Assembly (NCBI GenBank): GCA_029204225.1
Contig: CM055096.1
Coordinates: forward strand, 31,620,305 to 31,684,304
Length of the DNA: 64,000 bases
Direction of reading: 5' to 3'
Origin: Diphasiastrum complanatum
Taxonomy: Eukaryota > Streptophyta > Lycopodiopsida > Lycopodiales > Lycopodiaceae
Shown here piece by piece: positions 12,434 to 23,536 of this stretch; position 1 is the first letter of the stretch, and each line of letters starts with the position of its first letter. The translations under genes were made by a program, and so were the position numbers. The notes beneath the pieces are model-generated. The model saw only the letters and a program-made list of their open reading frames with translations, did not search any database and was not told the DNA's origin.

Positions 12434-13000
12434 GCAAACTTTTTGTTTATGGTCTGAGACTTTGTGTGAGTATGTCATACAATTGAGGATTGGAGTTTGT
12501 TGTTATGTTTGGGTACTTTCCTGGATTAAGACTCAATGTATTATTCTTGTGTAGGTCACTGTTTCCAAATATGGAAAGTTGATTAAAATTCAGCCTGTCA
12601 ATCGAAGTGCTATTACCTGTTGGTCAAACTACCCGTTAACAGAGTTGCTACATACGGATGTGACTACTGGGCCAGGTTTGTTGGCAGCCAGATTTTTTTT
12701 TGAAATTCATTTAGAAAATGGGACTCTGCAGATAAGCTATTCCCCTTTGATTTCAATATGCTTCCATCTTAGTTAGGGTTGGAGCCTGAAAAAACTACAA
12801 TCTGTATGTACTTTTGAGGACATAATTTTGTATAGAGTCGGTTTCCTGAATATTTTGTGTGTGTGTGTGTGTTACCTGCAGGGTTTGTAAAGCATGGATT
12901 GGAATTATCACTCCCACTTGAAGATGATGCTGTCATAGAGTTAATTGTTCAGCATGATGAGTCTTCACCTGCTGTTTCTGCTCGACCCTTTCATTTGTAA
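352..13000 (+). CDS. Host gene, 3' half, membrane protein of unknown function
   Basis: Exons read from GT-AG signals and frame: 352-552, 1269-1757, 2462-2572, 2739-2933, 3401-3511, 3533-3838, about 4241-4371, 12555-12675 and 12882-13000, ending in TAA. All but the 4241-4371 exon join in phase; its open frame starts two bases after the only AG, so a small exon near 3979-3993 or another acceptor is probably missing. The 5' end lies outside the window. The first exons look like a folded extracytoplasmic domain (RIWWPIQKSTI, YYEDRYTCQHKRLPNEH). The 2739-2933 exon has one clear hydrophobic segment (FGFVGAFMLVGLFIL) followed by basic residues. The last two exons read as beta-rich sequence ending SARPFHL. 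No frameshift or stop falls in any exon despite heavy transposon load in the introns, so it is probably functional. I do not recognise the family. Confidence 0.75.
680..880 (-). repeat. Candidate tRNA-derived SINE
   Basis: In the intron 553-1268, read on the minus strand, an A-box-like stretch (TAGTGAGTTGG, 863-853) precedes a good RNA polymerase III B box (GGTTCAACTCC, 831-821) by about 20 bases, as in tRNA-derived SINEs. A-rich sequence follows downstream on that strand. No clear target duplication was found, so the ends are approximate. The rest of this intron shows nothing recognisable. Confidence 0.35.
1905..2164. mobile_element. Small non-autonomous hAT-like element, GCGTCCGGAC repeats
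   Basis: A 260-bp GC-rich island inside an intron. Both ends are packed with copies of GCGTCCGGACGC in both orientations around an A/T-run core (about 1990-2060). Near-identical 8-bp flanks, ATCATGAC (1897-1904) and TTCATGAC (2165-2172), fit a hAT-type target duplication with one mismatch. The terminal inverted repeat is weak (CTAAGG versus TCTCAG), so exact ends are uncertain. It has no coding capacity. Its plan, dense palindromic subterminal repeats around an A/T core, resembles the other hAT-like elements in this window although the repeat motif differs. Confidence 0.5.
4601..4669. repeat. (AG)n/(AAG)n microsatellite
   Basis: About 25 AG units run directly into six AAG units. Open frames across it encode only poly-Leu/Ser type sequence. 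Confidence 0.95.
5052..5504 (-). repeat. 3' LTR of the copia element
   Basis: It matches 9303-9757 almost base for base, begins TG and ends CA on the minus strand, and is preceded on that strand by a purine tract (GGAGGG). A GA-rich run inside it differs by two bases from the other LTR. Confidence 0.95.
5542..7530 (-). pseudogene. Copia pol: integrase and reverse transcriptase, no RNase H
   Basis: Integrase zinc-finger residues (CEGCILGK, about 7510) lead into the catalytic core (HSDVCGPM, TFIDDFYRFTW, TPQQNGVAERKNR; 7437-7045) and the C-terminal region (7006-6716, FGCTAYAFVPDKL). Reverse transcriptase spans 6270-5542 with RYKARLVAKGYAQ, KALYGLKQAPRMWY and the catalytic LLYVDDII. Several frame breaks separate these blocks (near 7045, 6715 and 6415). 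The element runs from the reverse transcriptase thumb directly into the polypurine tract at 5505, so RNase H has been lost. Confidence 0.92.
7547..8651 (-). pseudogene. Copia gag (UBN2-type) with zinc knuckle, broken
   Basis: The N-terminal part (8604-8304) contains FSEDRLDGTNYSLWSYMM, the usual start of copia gag. The second part (8260-7547) carries the gag core and a CCHC knuckle, CHYCKRYGHFIKDC (about 7822-7781). The two parts are separated by a break near 8261-8303, so no full-length Gag can be made. Shortly after the knuckle the frame reaches IEWVVLLV at 7547 and then jumps straight to the integrase zinc-binding region; the protease active-site region expected between them is absent. Confidence 0.9.
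9303..9757 (-). repeat. 5' LTR of the copia element
   Basis: It abuts the tRNA-iMet primer-binding site at 9291-9302. On the minus strand this is the promoter-bearing LTR, so it could drive transcription antisense to the host gene. Confidence 0.95.
10001..10843. mobile_element. Non-autonomous hAT element, GATCCGGAACG repeats
   Basis: The 843-bp element has short terminal inverted repeats CAAGGTTGCAG / CTGTGTTGCAG. Flanking 8-mers GTTACGAC (9993-10000) and GTTACCAC (10844-10851) differ by one base, fitting a hAT target duplication. Both subterminal regions contain imperfect palindromes of the type GTTCCGGAACG and GCGGATCGC. There is no transposase. The stretch about 10350-10430 (TATGGGTATCAGATGAAAGC ... 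TAGTTTGCC, CTGTTTCAGGTGC) is clearly homologous to the right subterminal region of the full hAT at 29096-34210, so that family is its likely source of transposase. Confidence 0.8.
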
Positions 13001-14596
13001 ACTATACTCTGGTTTGTTATCGGGTTTACGAACTCCCATACTATGTTTGGAGAGTGCTGCAAAGTTTAAAAAACTCCAGTGATGATCACTGCATGCGTCT
13101 AACCATGTCAGTGGGATTGTCCAGCACAAACTGCAAGTGGATTCTGAATATCCAACAACTCCAGATGTTCTGAATTTATTGCTTCCCTTAATAGCTGGCA
13201 GATAGTTCTAAAGTGGGCTATTCTTCAACTTATCAACTTGAGCTGTTGCAATGCCAGGCTGTTAAGAACATCATGTTGGAGTAACAGTATGTAGGAGGAA
13301 CCATGGAGTAACAATCGATACGTAGGAGGTACCATAGAGCTAGTTGCTGGAAACGATTGAATCTCTTACAAAGAAGGCATCATTGCTCCAGATTTCAAGT
13401 TATTGGGTAAATTTTGATTTAAATTTTTCTACCAATATTGATTTCATGTTTTCTTCTTTATAAGCTGGTTTGGTTAGTTCAGTTCCTTAAATGACCACGA
13501 GCAGCAAGTCATTTGACAGGGTATGACACAAAATGGGGTACATTTGCCTGCACATTTTTGTTACAATTTTAGGAAGTCACAGATTACGTAAGGAGCACCA
13601 TTAGCACATGAGATAGGACTGGCATTCCTCAATTTAACATTTTTAAATGAAAGAAGCCCATGGGCTAGCTATTGTGAATGTATTGCAGCTGTTATGGTCA
13701 AAATTACACATGCATCTTTTAAAGTTCGAGATGGTGAGCATTTCTATACAAGTGCTTGCTCCAACTTTCAGTTTATGATGATTAAAAAATTGACATGATT
13801 TCTCTGTTTTCCATGCTCATCTAATCAATTCTGAAAGAAAGAGATGCCAAAAACCTAGAAAGGTAAAGCAATTTGTTTGTTATCCTGGGCTTTCTAAACT
13901 GTAACAATGACACCAGTCCACAAGCTTTATGGTTTTATGGTAGGTGAGCACCTTTAGTAAGGATGCTGGATAAAAACGTGACTAAACAATTAGGGTACTA
14001 GATTTCATGTTTAGTAATGAAAACTTAAATGTTCATTCAAAAAACATGCAAGGTAAATGCAGCACTGAAATAGAAAGCTATGGCATTGCAAGCTTTCTAA
14101 CCTCATGAGTCCAGATTATTTTCAGTACTTCAAGACAGGACAGACAGCCAATGAGTAATCTGGATGCCCATTCTAAAGAGACGGCAATTGTCATAGACTA
14201 TAGTTGCAAAACCCATTCCGTACCTTTAGATATGGAATGCAAAAAGTTTCAATTTTTTTAGCTTTTTTAGTTTTTTTTTTCAGTACGATGGATTGGGTTT
14301 GGAGTGACATTTCACACATCTATGTTTGGTTTCGTATGGAACTACGTTGCTAATAAATGTTGGCAAACAAGCACCCATATACTTGAAAATCGTTTGTATC
14401 AATTTGTGGTTTGAAAAACACATTGGCCAAACAAGAATATATATGATGGCTAAAAGAGTACAACTTTGAAAATTTTCAAATTAAACCTACCTTCATCTTG
14501 AAAGTTGAAACCTATCAAAGTTGGAACATGTTGAAGTTTGTGCCCATCATTCTAACACATGTATTGCGAGAAAAAAGAATCCAGAAAGATCAGAAG
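13001..14596. other. 3' flank of the host gene, no gene seen
   Basis: It contains the 3' untranslated region of the host gene and AT-rich intergenic sequence. I see no open frame with recognisable content, no tRNA and no transposon ends. Confidence 0.5.
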
Positions 14597-15310
14597 CAAT
14601 GTTTCATGAGCGCGTTTCGTACGTCGTTTCGAAAGGCGTATGAAATGTTTGGTTCAGGTTCGAAACGGGAAATTTTGTTTAGAATTTTTTTTTTTTGAAA
14701 ATGTGTTTTTGAGGGTTTTTGGGGTTTACAGATGTCATAGAAAGTCTAGTAACAAGTAGATACATCCAATTTCATGAGAATGCTCTAGAGAATGCAATTT
14801 CAAGAGGAGAAGTTGCGTATGGTGATTATGGTCACTTTCCTCGATCAATTGTTGATACTGTCATGGATAGGTTAGTAGGTTGCGAGAATCTGTTCATGCC
14901 CATTGCCTGTACATAATACTACAAAGCTTATGGCGCGGTTTTTGGGGTTTACATATCATATATGTCATAGACAATCTAGTAACAAGTAGATACATCCAAT
15001 TTCATGAGAATGCTCTAGAGAAATTAGAATGCAATTTCAAGAGGAGAAGCTGTGTATGGTGACCATGGTCACTTTCCTCAGTCAATTATTGATACTATCA
15101 TGGATAGGTTATTAGGTTGCGAGAATCTGTTCATGCCCATTGCTAGTACATACTACAAAGCTTATGGCACGGTTTCAGAAAAAAAAAAAAAAAGTTGGTT
15201 TTTTCTTCCAGTCGTTTCGAACACTGAAACGGCGTTTCGAAACGGGGTCGTTTCGTACGTCCCGTTTCGAACGCATTTCAGTGTTCGAAATGCGTTTCGA
15301 GGAAACACTG
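14597..15310. mobile_element. hAT-like element with GTTTCGAACG repeats
   Basis: The 714-bp element has ends CAATGTTTC / CAGTGTTTC in inverted orientation. Flanks ATCAGAAG (14589-14596) and CTCACAAG (15311-15318) match at 6 of 8 positions. The subterminal zones are rich in CGTTTCGAACG/CGTTTCGTACG palindromes. The middle holds a tandem duplication of about 200 bp: 14730-14925 is repeated at 14965-15170 (shared AGTAACAAGTAGATACATCC and CATGGATAGGTTA). It has no coding capacity. Same plan as the elements at 1905, 10001 and 29096, with a different palindromic motif. Confidence 0.6.
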
Positions 15311-16680
15311 CTCACAAGTTTGAAGCAAAACAAGTCACCAAGTCATAAAATTACACATGTTATTATCCTGAAAAAACCCTGATGGGAATGCCATATTACA
15401 AATACAGGGTTGTAATTTGTGGCACTTGAAATCTGAATTGCCCAATGCATGGCTTGTGGAGAATAACAAACATCAAAACTCAATGATAGGTGAATCATAA
15501 CTAAAATTTAGATATTGAAGAGTCAAGACTAAATGCCAATGTGATGTAATCGTCTATGCTCTAGAGTCCAAGATCGATGTTCTTTTTGATCAGTGTCCAT
15601 GGCGGTCAACACTAATTATGTACAAATGATGGTCATGTGATCAAACAAGTCAAATGCCCAAAATACTATAGTTAGTTTTGCAAATTCTAAAAGGCCTTTG
15701 TTGTATAATACCACAATGTGCTTGTTCAATGAATGTTTTGGCTTTTTTTCTTAAGGTGAGAGAGAATTTCATGCTTGTTCCCAAGAGTACAACACATTGA
15801 AAGACTCATAATCAAGGCATTGAAATGCACCATGTTGAAAGTATGTGCATGTAAAACTTGGTCTTTGGCCCTTATCTTCTTGAATGTGACCAGTGCAAGT
15901 CAAATGAATGAGATAAAACTTCGAAATAGGTAGTTCTTGGTTTTTGGTGCTTTGTTCCTTTGCCTCATCGTGTGAATGTTCTTGGTCGAACATGTGGCTT
16001 GCATACATACTTTTCTCTTTGTTTAGTTCTTTATCAACTAGATTTTCAGCCCTTTTGCAATGTAATAAACAACAGTTCAAAGGTTTCTTTTTTTCGTGTC
16101 ATTGGCATATGTTGCAAAATTTGTGCGTGTGAGTTTTGCTCACTATTTTATTAGGTAAATAACAGTGATAACTAAAGCCATTCATTGAAGCATGCATATC
16201 GCATCCACAAGCGTGGCAGCCACTACCAACAATGTTAGTATCCAGGTCTTAGAGAGATCCAATGGGAGGAATTTCAATGATTGAGAAGCAAGGACTATGC
16301 ATGATAGTCATGGGGAGAAAAAGTTGCCTTTGTAGCAAAGGAGGCAAAAACTGCATCAGCAAAATTAGTGGTTGTTTTTTGTATCATTTGCACATCAATA
16401 TTTAACAATTTATTTTTTCTTAAGTATTTCACCATGTTGTCATGCTTTTTCTAAACTTCAGCTTTGATTAGCCGAGTAGACTCTCCTTTCTCAAAATCTT
16501 GAGTTGCAAATATTATCTCTTCCAAAATCGACTATTGAATTTTATATTCAAATCTACGAGCCTTCGATCCTCCAATGCTCGATATACATGGAATATAATT
16601 TTATCTACCTAAAATTTTATTATTTACTTTGATTTTAACATGTATTTTATGTAAGTCTGCTTTAGAAAAAAACATCTTCT
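15311..16680. other. Intergenic, nothing identified
   Basis: AT-rich sequence without recognisable protein motifs, repeats or transposon termini. Confidence 0.4.
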
Positions 16681-16689
16681 AATCTGGAT

Positions 16690-19160
16690 ATGGCTTGCTT
16701 TGAAGATGACTCTGGTTTGGTAATCCACACAAACAATATGTGAGTTACATTATTTTCTCTATTATATGCACTTATGTTATTTTGAGTGAAGAAAATGAGG
16801 CATGCATGTTTACAATCACACATGGTGATATCACTCAAAGTGAAAACAAGCTATGGCACAAAAGGATGGGGCATCTAAGCAGGCATTCATTGCAAAGCAT
16901 GTATTGAGCTGAGTTAGTCACTAGATTGAAATTCAAGTAGGATGGATTCAATTTTTCCAGGCATGTATACTTGGCACGTAGCACAAGAGATCTTTTGATA
17001 GTGGGAGCACATGCATAAGAAGTCTTAGAGTTGGTTCATTTAAACCTTAAAGTCTGTAGATCAATGAAAGTAGAATCCAACTCAAGATCTTGATACTTTT
17101 TGGCATTCATAGATGATGATAGTCATGCGACATTCATCTATGTTCTCAAGTTAGCTTTTGATACATTCAAGGCTTTCAAGGACTTCACAAATTTTGCTAA
17201 AAAGCAAATTGAATCAAAACTCAAGATGCTTATAATGAAGATGAATACATTGGGAACACCTTCAAGGACTATTGTGCTATGGAAGTCATTGTAAGACAAT
17301 ACTTAGCTCCTTACACACCAAAACACAATGGGGTAGTTGAACGCAATCATTGAACAATAATTGAGATAGTCTAGTGTCAGTTGGCTCAAGATAATTCTTC
17401 AACAAATTTATGGGCAAAAGCTATTGCAACAACTGTGTATATGCCTCGAGAGGTAGGAAAATGCAAAAAGCTTGACCTATCACATATCCATGTATTTGGA
17501 TGCATAGTCTACATGCACATATTAGATGAAAAGCACACCAATCTCGACTGGAAATATCTGAAAACTATCTTCATAGAATATTCAATGTAATGGTTATATA
17601 TTCCCATCAACAAGAAGATTCTCATTAGCAAAGATACTTAGTTCTCAATGAACACAATGTAGCAGAAGCATGTGCATCATGAGAAATTGATGTCAATTTC
17701 GTATAATATCCATGTGAAAATGGAGAGTCCAGTTCAAGAGGGAGATGTTAATGTTCCCATTGAGAATGCTAGTGTTGATATCGATTAAGTTGTTGAACAT
17801 GACTATAACTAGACCTATATATGAGAATTGCAGAGTTCTTCTTGTAAGAGTAAGAAGACTCTACTTAAAAGGTATTGGAGAATGTGAGATAAATGCTCTA
17901 CTGTACATGATTATTTTGTCTTCTTTGAAGAATATACAAGATATGAGGAAGCAATAAAGAGAAACGAGTCTAGTGAATGGATGAAAGCCATGACACCTAA
18001 GTTTGAGTCAATACATCAAAATGGAGCTTGAGACTTATTGGAGCTACCTAGAGTCAAGAATGTTGTGGATTACAAATAGATCTACAAGTGTAAATTGAAA
18101 GTTGCGGATCAATGGATCGCTGCAGCAAGGCTTGTAGCGAGAGGATTCTAACAAAAATATTGCATGGACTATAATGAGAAATTCACACATGTGCTAAAAA
18201 TGTCTAACATTAAATTGCTTCCAACATACATAGCACATCATGACTTTAAAGTACATCATATTGACATAAAGTTTGCATAAAGAGCTATAGGAAAAAATTT
18301 ACGAGATAGCCATAGGGATTTGAGAATAGTCAAAATCCATAGTTAACATGTAAACTGTGGAAAAATAATATATGGGTTGAAGCAAGAAGCTCAAACCATA
18401 ACATGCAAGATTATGAGGCGTTCACTACCATGGAGTAAGCTTGTTTTTTTCCCAAGCAGATTGTCATGTTTTAGAAGAAGATAAAGGGAGTATGTTAAAA
18501 ATCATTTTTTGAAGTCTTATAGCAAGTCTCATGTTTCTAAAGACTTGTACAAGACCAAATTTGTCATATTCAATTTTTTCTCTTAACTAATTTTGTGAAA
18601 ATATAAGAACATCACATTGGAAGGTTGCCAAGAGAATAGTGTGGTATTTGAAGAAGATTTCAAGGTTTTGAATCACCTATGATGGTGGTGATGCCAGATT
18701 CACACTAGAACCCTATAATGATGTGAGTTGGTCTAGCTATAGAGACGATAACAAATTCATCGTGGGATGATGTTTTCTTCTATGTCATGGCATGGTAAGC
18801 TGGGTCTGCAAGAAGCAGACGGTAGTGGCACAATCATCATGTGAAGAAAAATACATTTTAACTTCAAAGAATGCAAATGAAGTTGCTTGGTTGAGGATGA
18901 TATTACAAGGTATAGAAAAGGATCATGCAAAGCCCGCACTAATGCTAATGGACAACCAACGCATAATGACGTTGTGTAAGGATCCAATGTTTCATGAACA
19001 ATGGAAACACGTTGAGTAACACATTGCTTTGAAATCCCACAATGTCAGGACTATGATGGATAAAGATGAGAACATCGTGAGCTATGTTTAGATGCAAGAT
19101 ATGGTGGTTAACATAATGACAAAGGCATTAGGAAGGAAAAGCTTGGACTACCTCAAGGCA
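16690..19160 (+). pseudogene. Degenerate copia polyprotein
   Basis: Readable but heavily mutated blocks lie in copia order on the plus strand: a gag-pre-integrase motif (LWHKRMGHLSRHSL, about 16850), integrase core (AFIDDDSHATFIY, 17103; PYTPKHNGVVERNH, about 17310), integrase C-terminus (HIHVFGCIVYMHI, about 17480), reverse transcriptase remnants (17960-18450) and RNase H (CEEKYILTSKNANEVAWLRMIL, about 18837). Many stops and frameshifts make it an old copy. Confidence 0.8.
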
Positions 19161-19186
19161 ATAATTGGAATTGCGACTGAGGGATT

Positions 19187-19868
19187 TGTTGGAGGTGTTG
19201 AAAATGGGTGAACTTTGACACCTCAAGCATTGGAGGTGACATTATAGCCACATGTTCCACTTAAGATTAAGCAAAACTCATCAATTTGATTGTAAAACGT
19301 AGCACAAACTTACTAGAAAAGGAAAATAAACATAACATATTTACGCTATCTACCACCACACAAGACTTGTTAGAAAGGGCAGGTACCTTGCATACATTCA
19401 TAGTTTACTTAGAATTACTTGGCGGGCCATAATAAGGTATAATATGGGCCGTAATGAGACATAATATTGTAACATTGGCTATAATAAACTATCTATGGCC
19501 CCCTTACAAGGTGAAAAATAGGCCATAGGGATCAGGATGGAATCACTTATGAGATTCTACGGGTTTTTTATGAGCCCTTTGAAGTAGTATAAGAGGGGGT
19601 GCATAATGCAAACTGTGTGCTATTGATCTACTCATCATCTGGAGGAGTTTTTCTAATCAAGATAGTATCCAAGAGGCATAGATGTGGCCCAGATAGGTTG
19701 TAGAGGTGTCCAGTGAGGTGTCACAGTGCACTACTAGTGGTGCATGGGCCTTGGAGGGTATAAGTATACCCGTTGGGCTCTCACTAGTGTATGCTTGATT
19801 GTGGTGCTAGGTTTGTCCACCATCCGACTATCTTGTGTTGCTTTGTTGCGGCTTGCTTAACTAGTGCA
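19187..19868 (+). repeat. Copia LTR followed by a tRNA-iMet primer-binding site
   Basis: It begins TGTTGGAGG just after the RNase H remnant, as a 3' LTR would. It is followed at 19890-19901 by TGGTATCAGAGC, the primer site expected after a 5' LTR. The end is set at TGCA about 20 bases before the primer site, and is approximate. Confidence 0.55.
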
Positions 19869-20152
19869 TTCTTGATATGGGCTTTATATTGGTATCAGAG
19901 CCAAGGTTAAGCAGGGTGCCAAGAACTTTGAGAAGGATCTTCGTGTTGAGGATCCCCATTCTTGGACTTTCTAATTGAATTTGCTTGGGGGGATACTTGA
20001 CACCCTTGATGATTTGACTGCTGCGTAGATATCTATTTGTCTTCGGGACTGAACTTCTATGTGTTATGAGTATATGGGTTTAGAGATAGAGTTATGCAAC
20101 TCTGATTGTCACACTGGAGTATTGCTGGACTGATCTATGAAAATTGCAGATC

Positions 20153-21340
20153 CTATAGCAACCTTTTGAGCCAAATTATCTCCTTTATTGTTAATGTAGC
20201 TGCAACATATTCGAATTCTGTAGAGGACAACGAAATGCATTTTTGCTTTCTGTTGTTCCATGAAATGGGTCTGCTTGTAAGGAAACAAATATGACCTGAT
20301 GTGGATTTTCTGGTATCCACATCTCTTGCCCAATTCAAATCTAAAATAGTGACTAACGAAAATGTAGCTTTTGTATTACCATTATAGCTCAAAGCATAGT
20401 GCTTCGTAGCTTGAATATACTTCAGTATTCTTTTTAGATCCTTCCAATTTTGTAAGCCTGGATTGGACATGTATTGAGGTAGTGTGCTTACCACATATGC
20501 TAGATCAGGTCGTGTGCAAATCATAGAATACATTATAGATCCTATAACAGACTGAGATATCTGTACATTTTGTGCTATTTTGCATGAGTTCTGAGGCACA
20601 TGTCTTTAGACAGCTTGGATCCTAAATCCATAGGTGTGTCTATCGGTTTACAGCCCTCCATGTCTTTTTTTAGTGAGGTACATTGATTAGATAGGACTTT
20701 TGACTTATAGTAGTTTTTCTGTTGTGTGATCTCTGTTGATTCCCATACCGAGTAGGTAATGAACTAGGCCTAAATCATTTCAAATTCTGATGAAAGCAAA
20801 GATTTTGTTCATGTAGTAACTGATTTGAATCACTGATAATTAGGGAATCATCAACATATAATGCTATTTAGCTTGTGACCCTTTATGCTTGAGATATACA
20901 TTTGAGTCTACAGAGCAAGAAGTTAAATTATGCTGCAACAAGAAGTAACTGATTCTATCATACCAAGCATTGGGAGCTTGCTTGAGGCCATATAGTGCCT
21001 TATGCAATTTACATACCAAATGTTCATGGCCTTGAAGGACGTAACCTTCTGGTTGATAAATGAATATTTCTTCTTGTATATATCCATAAAGGGCCGTTGT
21101 TTGGGCGTCCATCTGGTGAATGTCCTGGTCTTCTGCAGCAACTATAGCTAGCAATGTGCGAATAGATTGATGCTTTACCATTGGATTGAAGGTTTCAGTG
21201 TCATTTATTCCATAAACTTGTTCAAATCCTTTAACCACTAATCGAGCTTTCCATTTGGATATTGATCCATCTGGCTTAAGCTTTAGCTTGAAGATCCACT
21301 TAAAGTCAATCGATTTTATACCTGCAAGAGGATTAACAAG
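20153..21340 (-). pseudogene. Copia reverse transcriptase and RNase H remnant
   Basis: Reverse transcriptase (21340-20864) reads GFEQVYGINDTETFNP, MDAQTTALYGYIQEEIF and KALYGLKQAPNAWY. The catalytic region up to 20600 is broken. RNase H (20599-20153) is one open frame with SIMYSMICTRPDLAYVVS, STSGHICFL and LSSTEFEYVAATLTIKEI. Adjacent integrase sequence lies on the opposite strand. Confidence 0.88.
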
Positions 21341-21373
21341 ACTCCATGTCTAGTTCTTCATTAAAAATTCATA

Positions 21374-22010
21374 ATGTGCTTACTAGGGAAACAACCTAGA
21401 ACAAAATTTTCAAAAGGACAAGCCAAAAGAGAGAAGTCTATTCTATCACTGATTCATAGTGACTTATGTGGTCCTATGAGCGTGCCTTCTCTAGGTCAAT
21501 ATTTCATCACATTTATTGATGACTTCTCCCGATTCACCAGAATCATGTTCATAAAGAACAAGTCTGAAGCATTCAGCTATTTCAAAGAATTCAAGCAGTT
21601 TGTTGAGAATCAACCTTGTCAGAGAATCAAGACCTTGCAGTTTGATTTAGGGAGAGAGTACATGTCTGATGAAATGGCAGACTATCTATCATCATGCAAC
21701 GTGCACCATCAGTTCACAACCAGCTGCACTCCACAACAGAATGGTGTAGCTGAGTGAAAGAATCGAATATTGTTGGAAGCTGCATGATCCATGACAGTCA
21801 ATGCTCAGTTACCCAAGAACTTTTAGGCTGAAACAATTTCTACAGCCTGTTATCTGCACATTATTCTAGCACGAAGGCAGTCGACTCCAGAACACCGTTT
21901 GAAGCCTACTATGGCTACAAACCAAGTCTGAAACATCTTTGTGTGTTTGGATGTCTCTACTATGCACAAATACTGTCATCTGACATTGATAGAGCTTCTA
22001 CTACTGTGGC
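21374..22010 (+). pseudogene. Copia integrase block in inverted orientation
   Basis: The block reads HSDLCGPMSVPSLGQYF, FIDDFSRFTRIMF and TPQQNGVAE, then a TGA and further integrase sequence to about 22010. These are the integrase core motifs. The reverse transcriptase, RNase H and gag remnants on either side are all on the minus strand. Confidence 0.85.
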
Positions 22011-22099
22011 AAGTTCATCATGACTGATGAACGCCTGAGGGACGAAACGATCAGATTGTTGTCGTTGTCGTGTAGATCTTCGAACTACAGGTTTTTGAG

Positions 22100-22345
22100 T
22101 AGATGTGGATTTTCAATGACTGAACATATGGATGCCATATGCTGAAGTGGCGTTTCTCACTTCATAAAGTATGCTCAATATGTCCCGCACTTCCTTGGAA
22201 GATTGGGCTTGACTGACATGGCTAGTCTACATGTCTGATATATTCAGAATGATAAAGAAAAATGCCTTTCCATCCTTGAAATTCCATTTAGAAATGGCTT
22301 GCTCATCAACATCGAAAATGTGTGGTGTTTTGGTGGTTCGCTCAC
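22100..22345 (-). pseudogene. Copia gag fragment
   Basis: Minus-strand reading gives FDVDEQAISKWNFKDGKAFF, then SSKEVRDILSILYE, which match the N-terminal part of copia gag. It belongs by position and strand to the reverse transcriptase at 20153-21340. Confidence 0.6.
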
Positions 22346-23129
22346 ACCAGATACAAACTATGAATACTTGTTATTATTAATGATCTAGATTACTTGGAGA
22401 ATGGAGATTATAGAGCTGTTCTGATTGTGTTGATTAAGAGTATCAGTGTAGGAGCCTTAGACTATAATGTAGAGAGATTGCAGAAAACAATTAGGCGTTT
22501 GAGATAGCCATGCAATTTTCGGATAGCCATACTTTGATATGAAGAAATATAAGAATGATTAGACGTCAATGACAGCCGTACATTTATTCATTTATGATAC
22601 TTGCGGAAGAAGAGTGAGAGTTAATTAACATTCAACCAAATGTAGTGAGATAGAACAATAGTGACTCTATATATTAATGTTGGAATAATAACGATCAGAT
22701 CACAATACCATTTCATTGATAAGCATGTGATTCTACTTATAGAAATGAATCAGTTGCTATAGTCCTAAATATTTTATCTATATATATATTCTCTAACTCT
22801 GAGGAGTCAGATACTGTGAAGACCAATTTTGGTCGTAAGATCTCTGTTGGAGAATCTTTGTTAAAGTTTGCGAGTAAAACTACAAATTGTTGCAACAAAC
22901 AATTCAAATATGCAGACTGTTGAAAAACAATTCAGTCCGCTAACACTTGCCCGACGATTGGTTTTGGCATGATGTCTCGTCTTCAACATTCGTCGATGAC
23001 TTCAACTTTGGGTATGGTTGCAAGAGCACTTCTTGTTCACTTCGATGTTGAGGACTACAGGGACTTCTTTGAGAGAGTGATTTACATAAAAAAAAAAGGA
23101 GGGCAGTTAGGATGACATTAGAGGAGTTT
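22346..23129. other. Possible LTR remnant, no gene
   Basis: AT-rich sequence upstream (minus strand) of the gag fragment; by position it may contain a 5' LTR, but I cannot find its partner or a primer site. Open frames here have no recognisable content. Confidence 0.3.
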
Positions 23130-23395
23130 GGAGCACCAAAAGGGCCTTTTGTCAAGATGCTATTTTTGACTTTTCAACTATTCGACGTACACTTGGCCCA
23201 GTTATATATTTACACCTGTGAAAGACTATAACGTTGTTGCCGGTCGATTTCTTTTTTGGAACTTTCCGGTCATATTTTTATACAATTCAAAACTCCTGCC
23301 GGGCAGGGTCCCGACTTGTGATTGGACCGTAATTGCTGTCCGTGAGTTTCCTAAGTGCCTGGGACCTAACACTTGTGGTTGAAGTAGGTCTATTT
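23130..23395 (+). other. 5' module of element A
   Basis: This stretch is similar to 50313-50575. Both have GGGCC(T/C)TTTGTCAAGATG followed by a T-rich run, then TGGCCCA, then TTCCGGTCA, TCC(T/C)GCCG and TTGTGATTGGACC in the same order and spacing. In each case a coding region starts 150-400 bases downstream. It is best explained as the conserved terminal or promoter region of two related elements. The outer boundary is not defined by a target duplication. Confidence 0.6.
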
Positions 23396-23536
23396 TGATC
23401 TAACCGTAGAGTTAGACTAACATATATGATTTACGAGAGACTGCCAACATTTATTACAAATTTGGTTATTTATTTTCATACTGATTCAACTATATTTTGT
23501 TTCAGACTCTGTTGTTCATCTTTTTTTAGCTTTGCA

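Larger units (their letters stand above)
4372..12554 (+). other. 8.2-kb intron of the host gene, transposon-filled
   Basis: The donor follows exon 4241-4371 (aaaGTATGT) and the acceptor is GTGTAG before 12555. The intron contains GA and GAA microsatellites (4601-4669), a complete antisense copia element (5052-9757), a non-autonomous hAT (10001-10843), a second GA tract (about 12400-12431) and otherwise unassigned sequence. An inverted repeat of the type GGCCCTCGGGC...GCCCGATTCGGGCC lies at 4556-4587. Stretches 9763-10000 and 10852-12400 hold no gene I can support. Length is about 57% copia. Confidence 0.65.

Noticed and set aside
15769-16080. 103-aa minus-strand open frame
   Set aside because: No recognisable motif, no splice context and composition like surrounding intergenic DNA.
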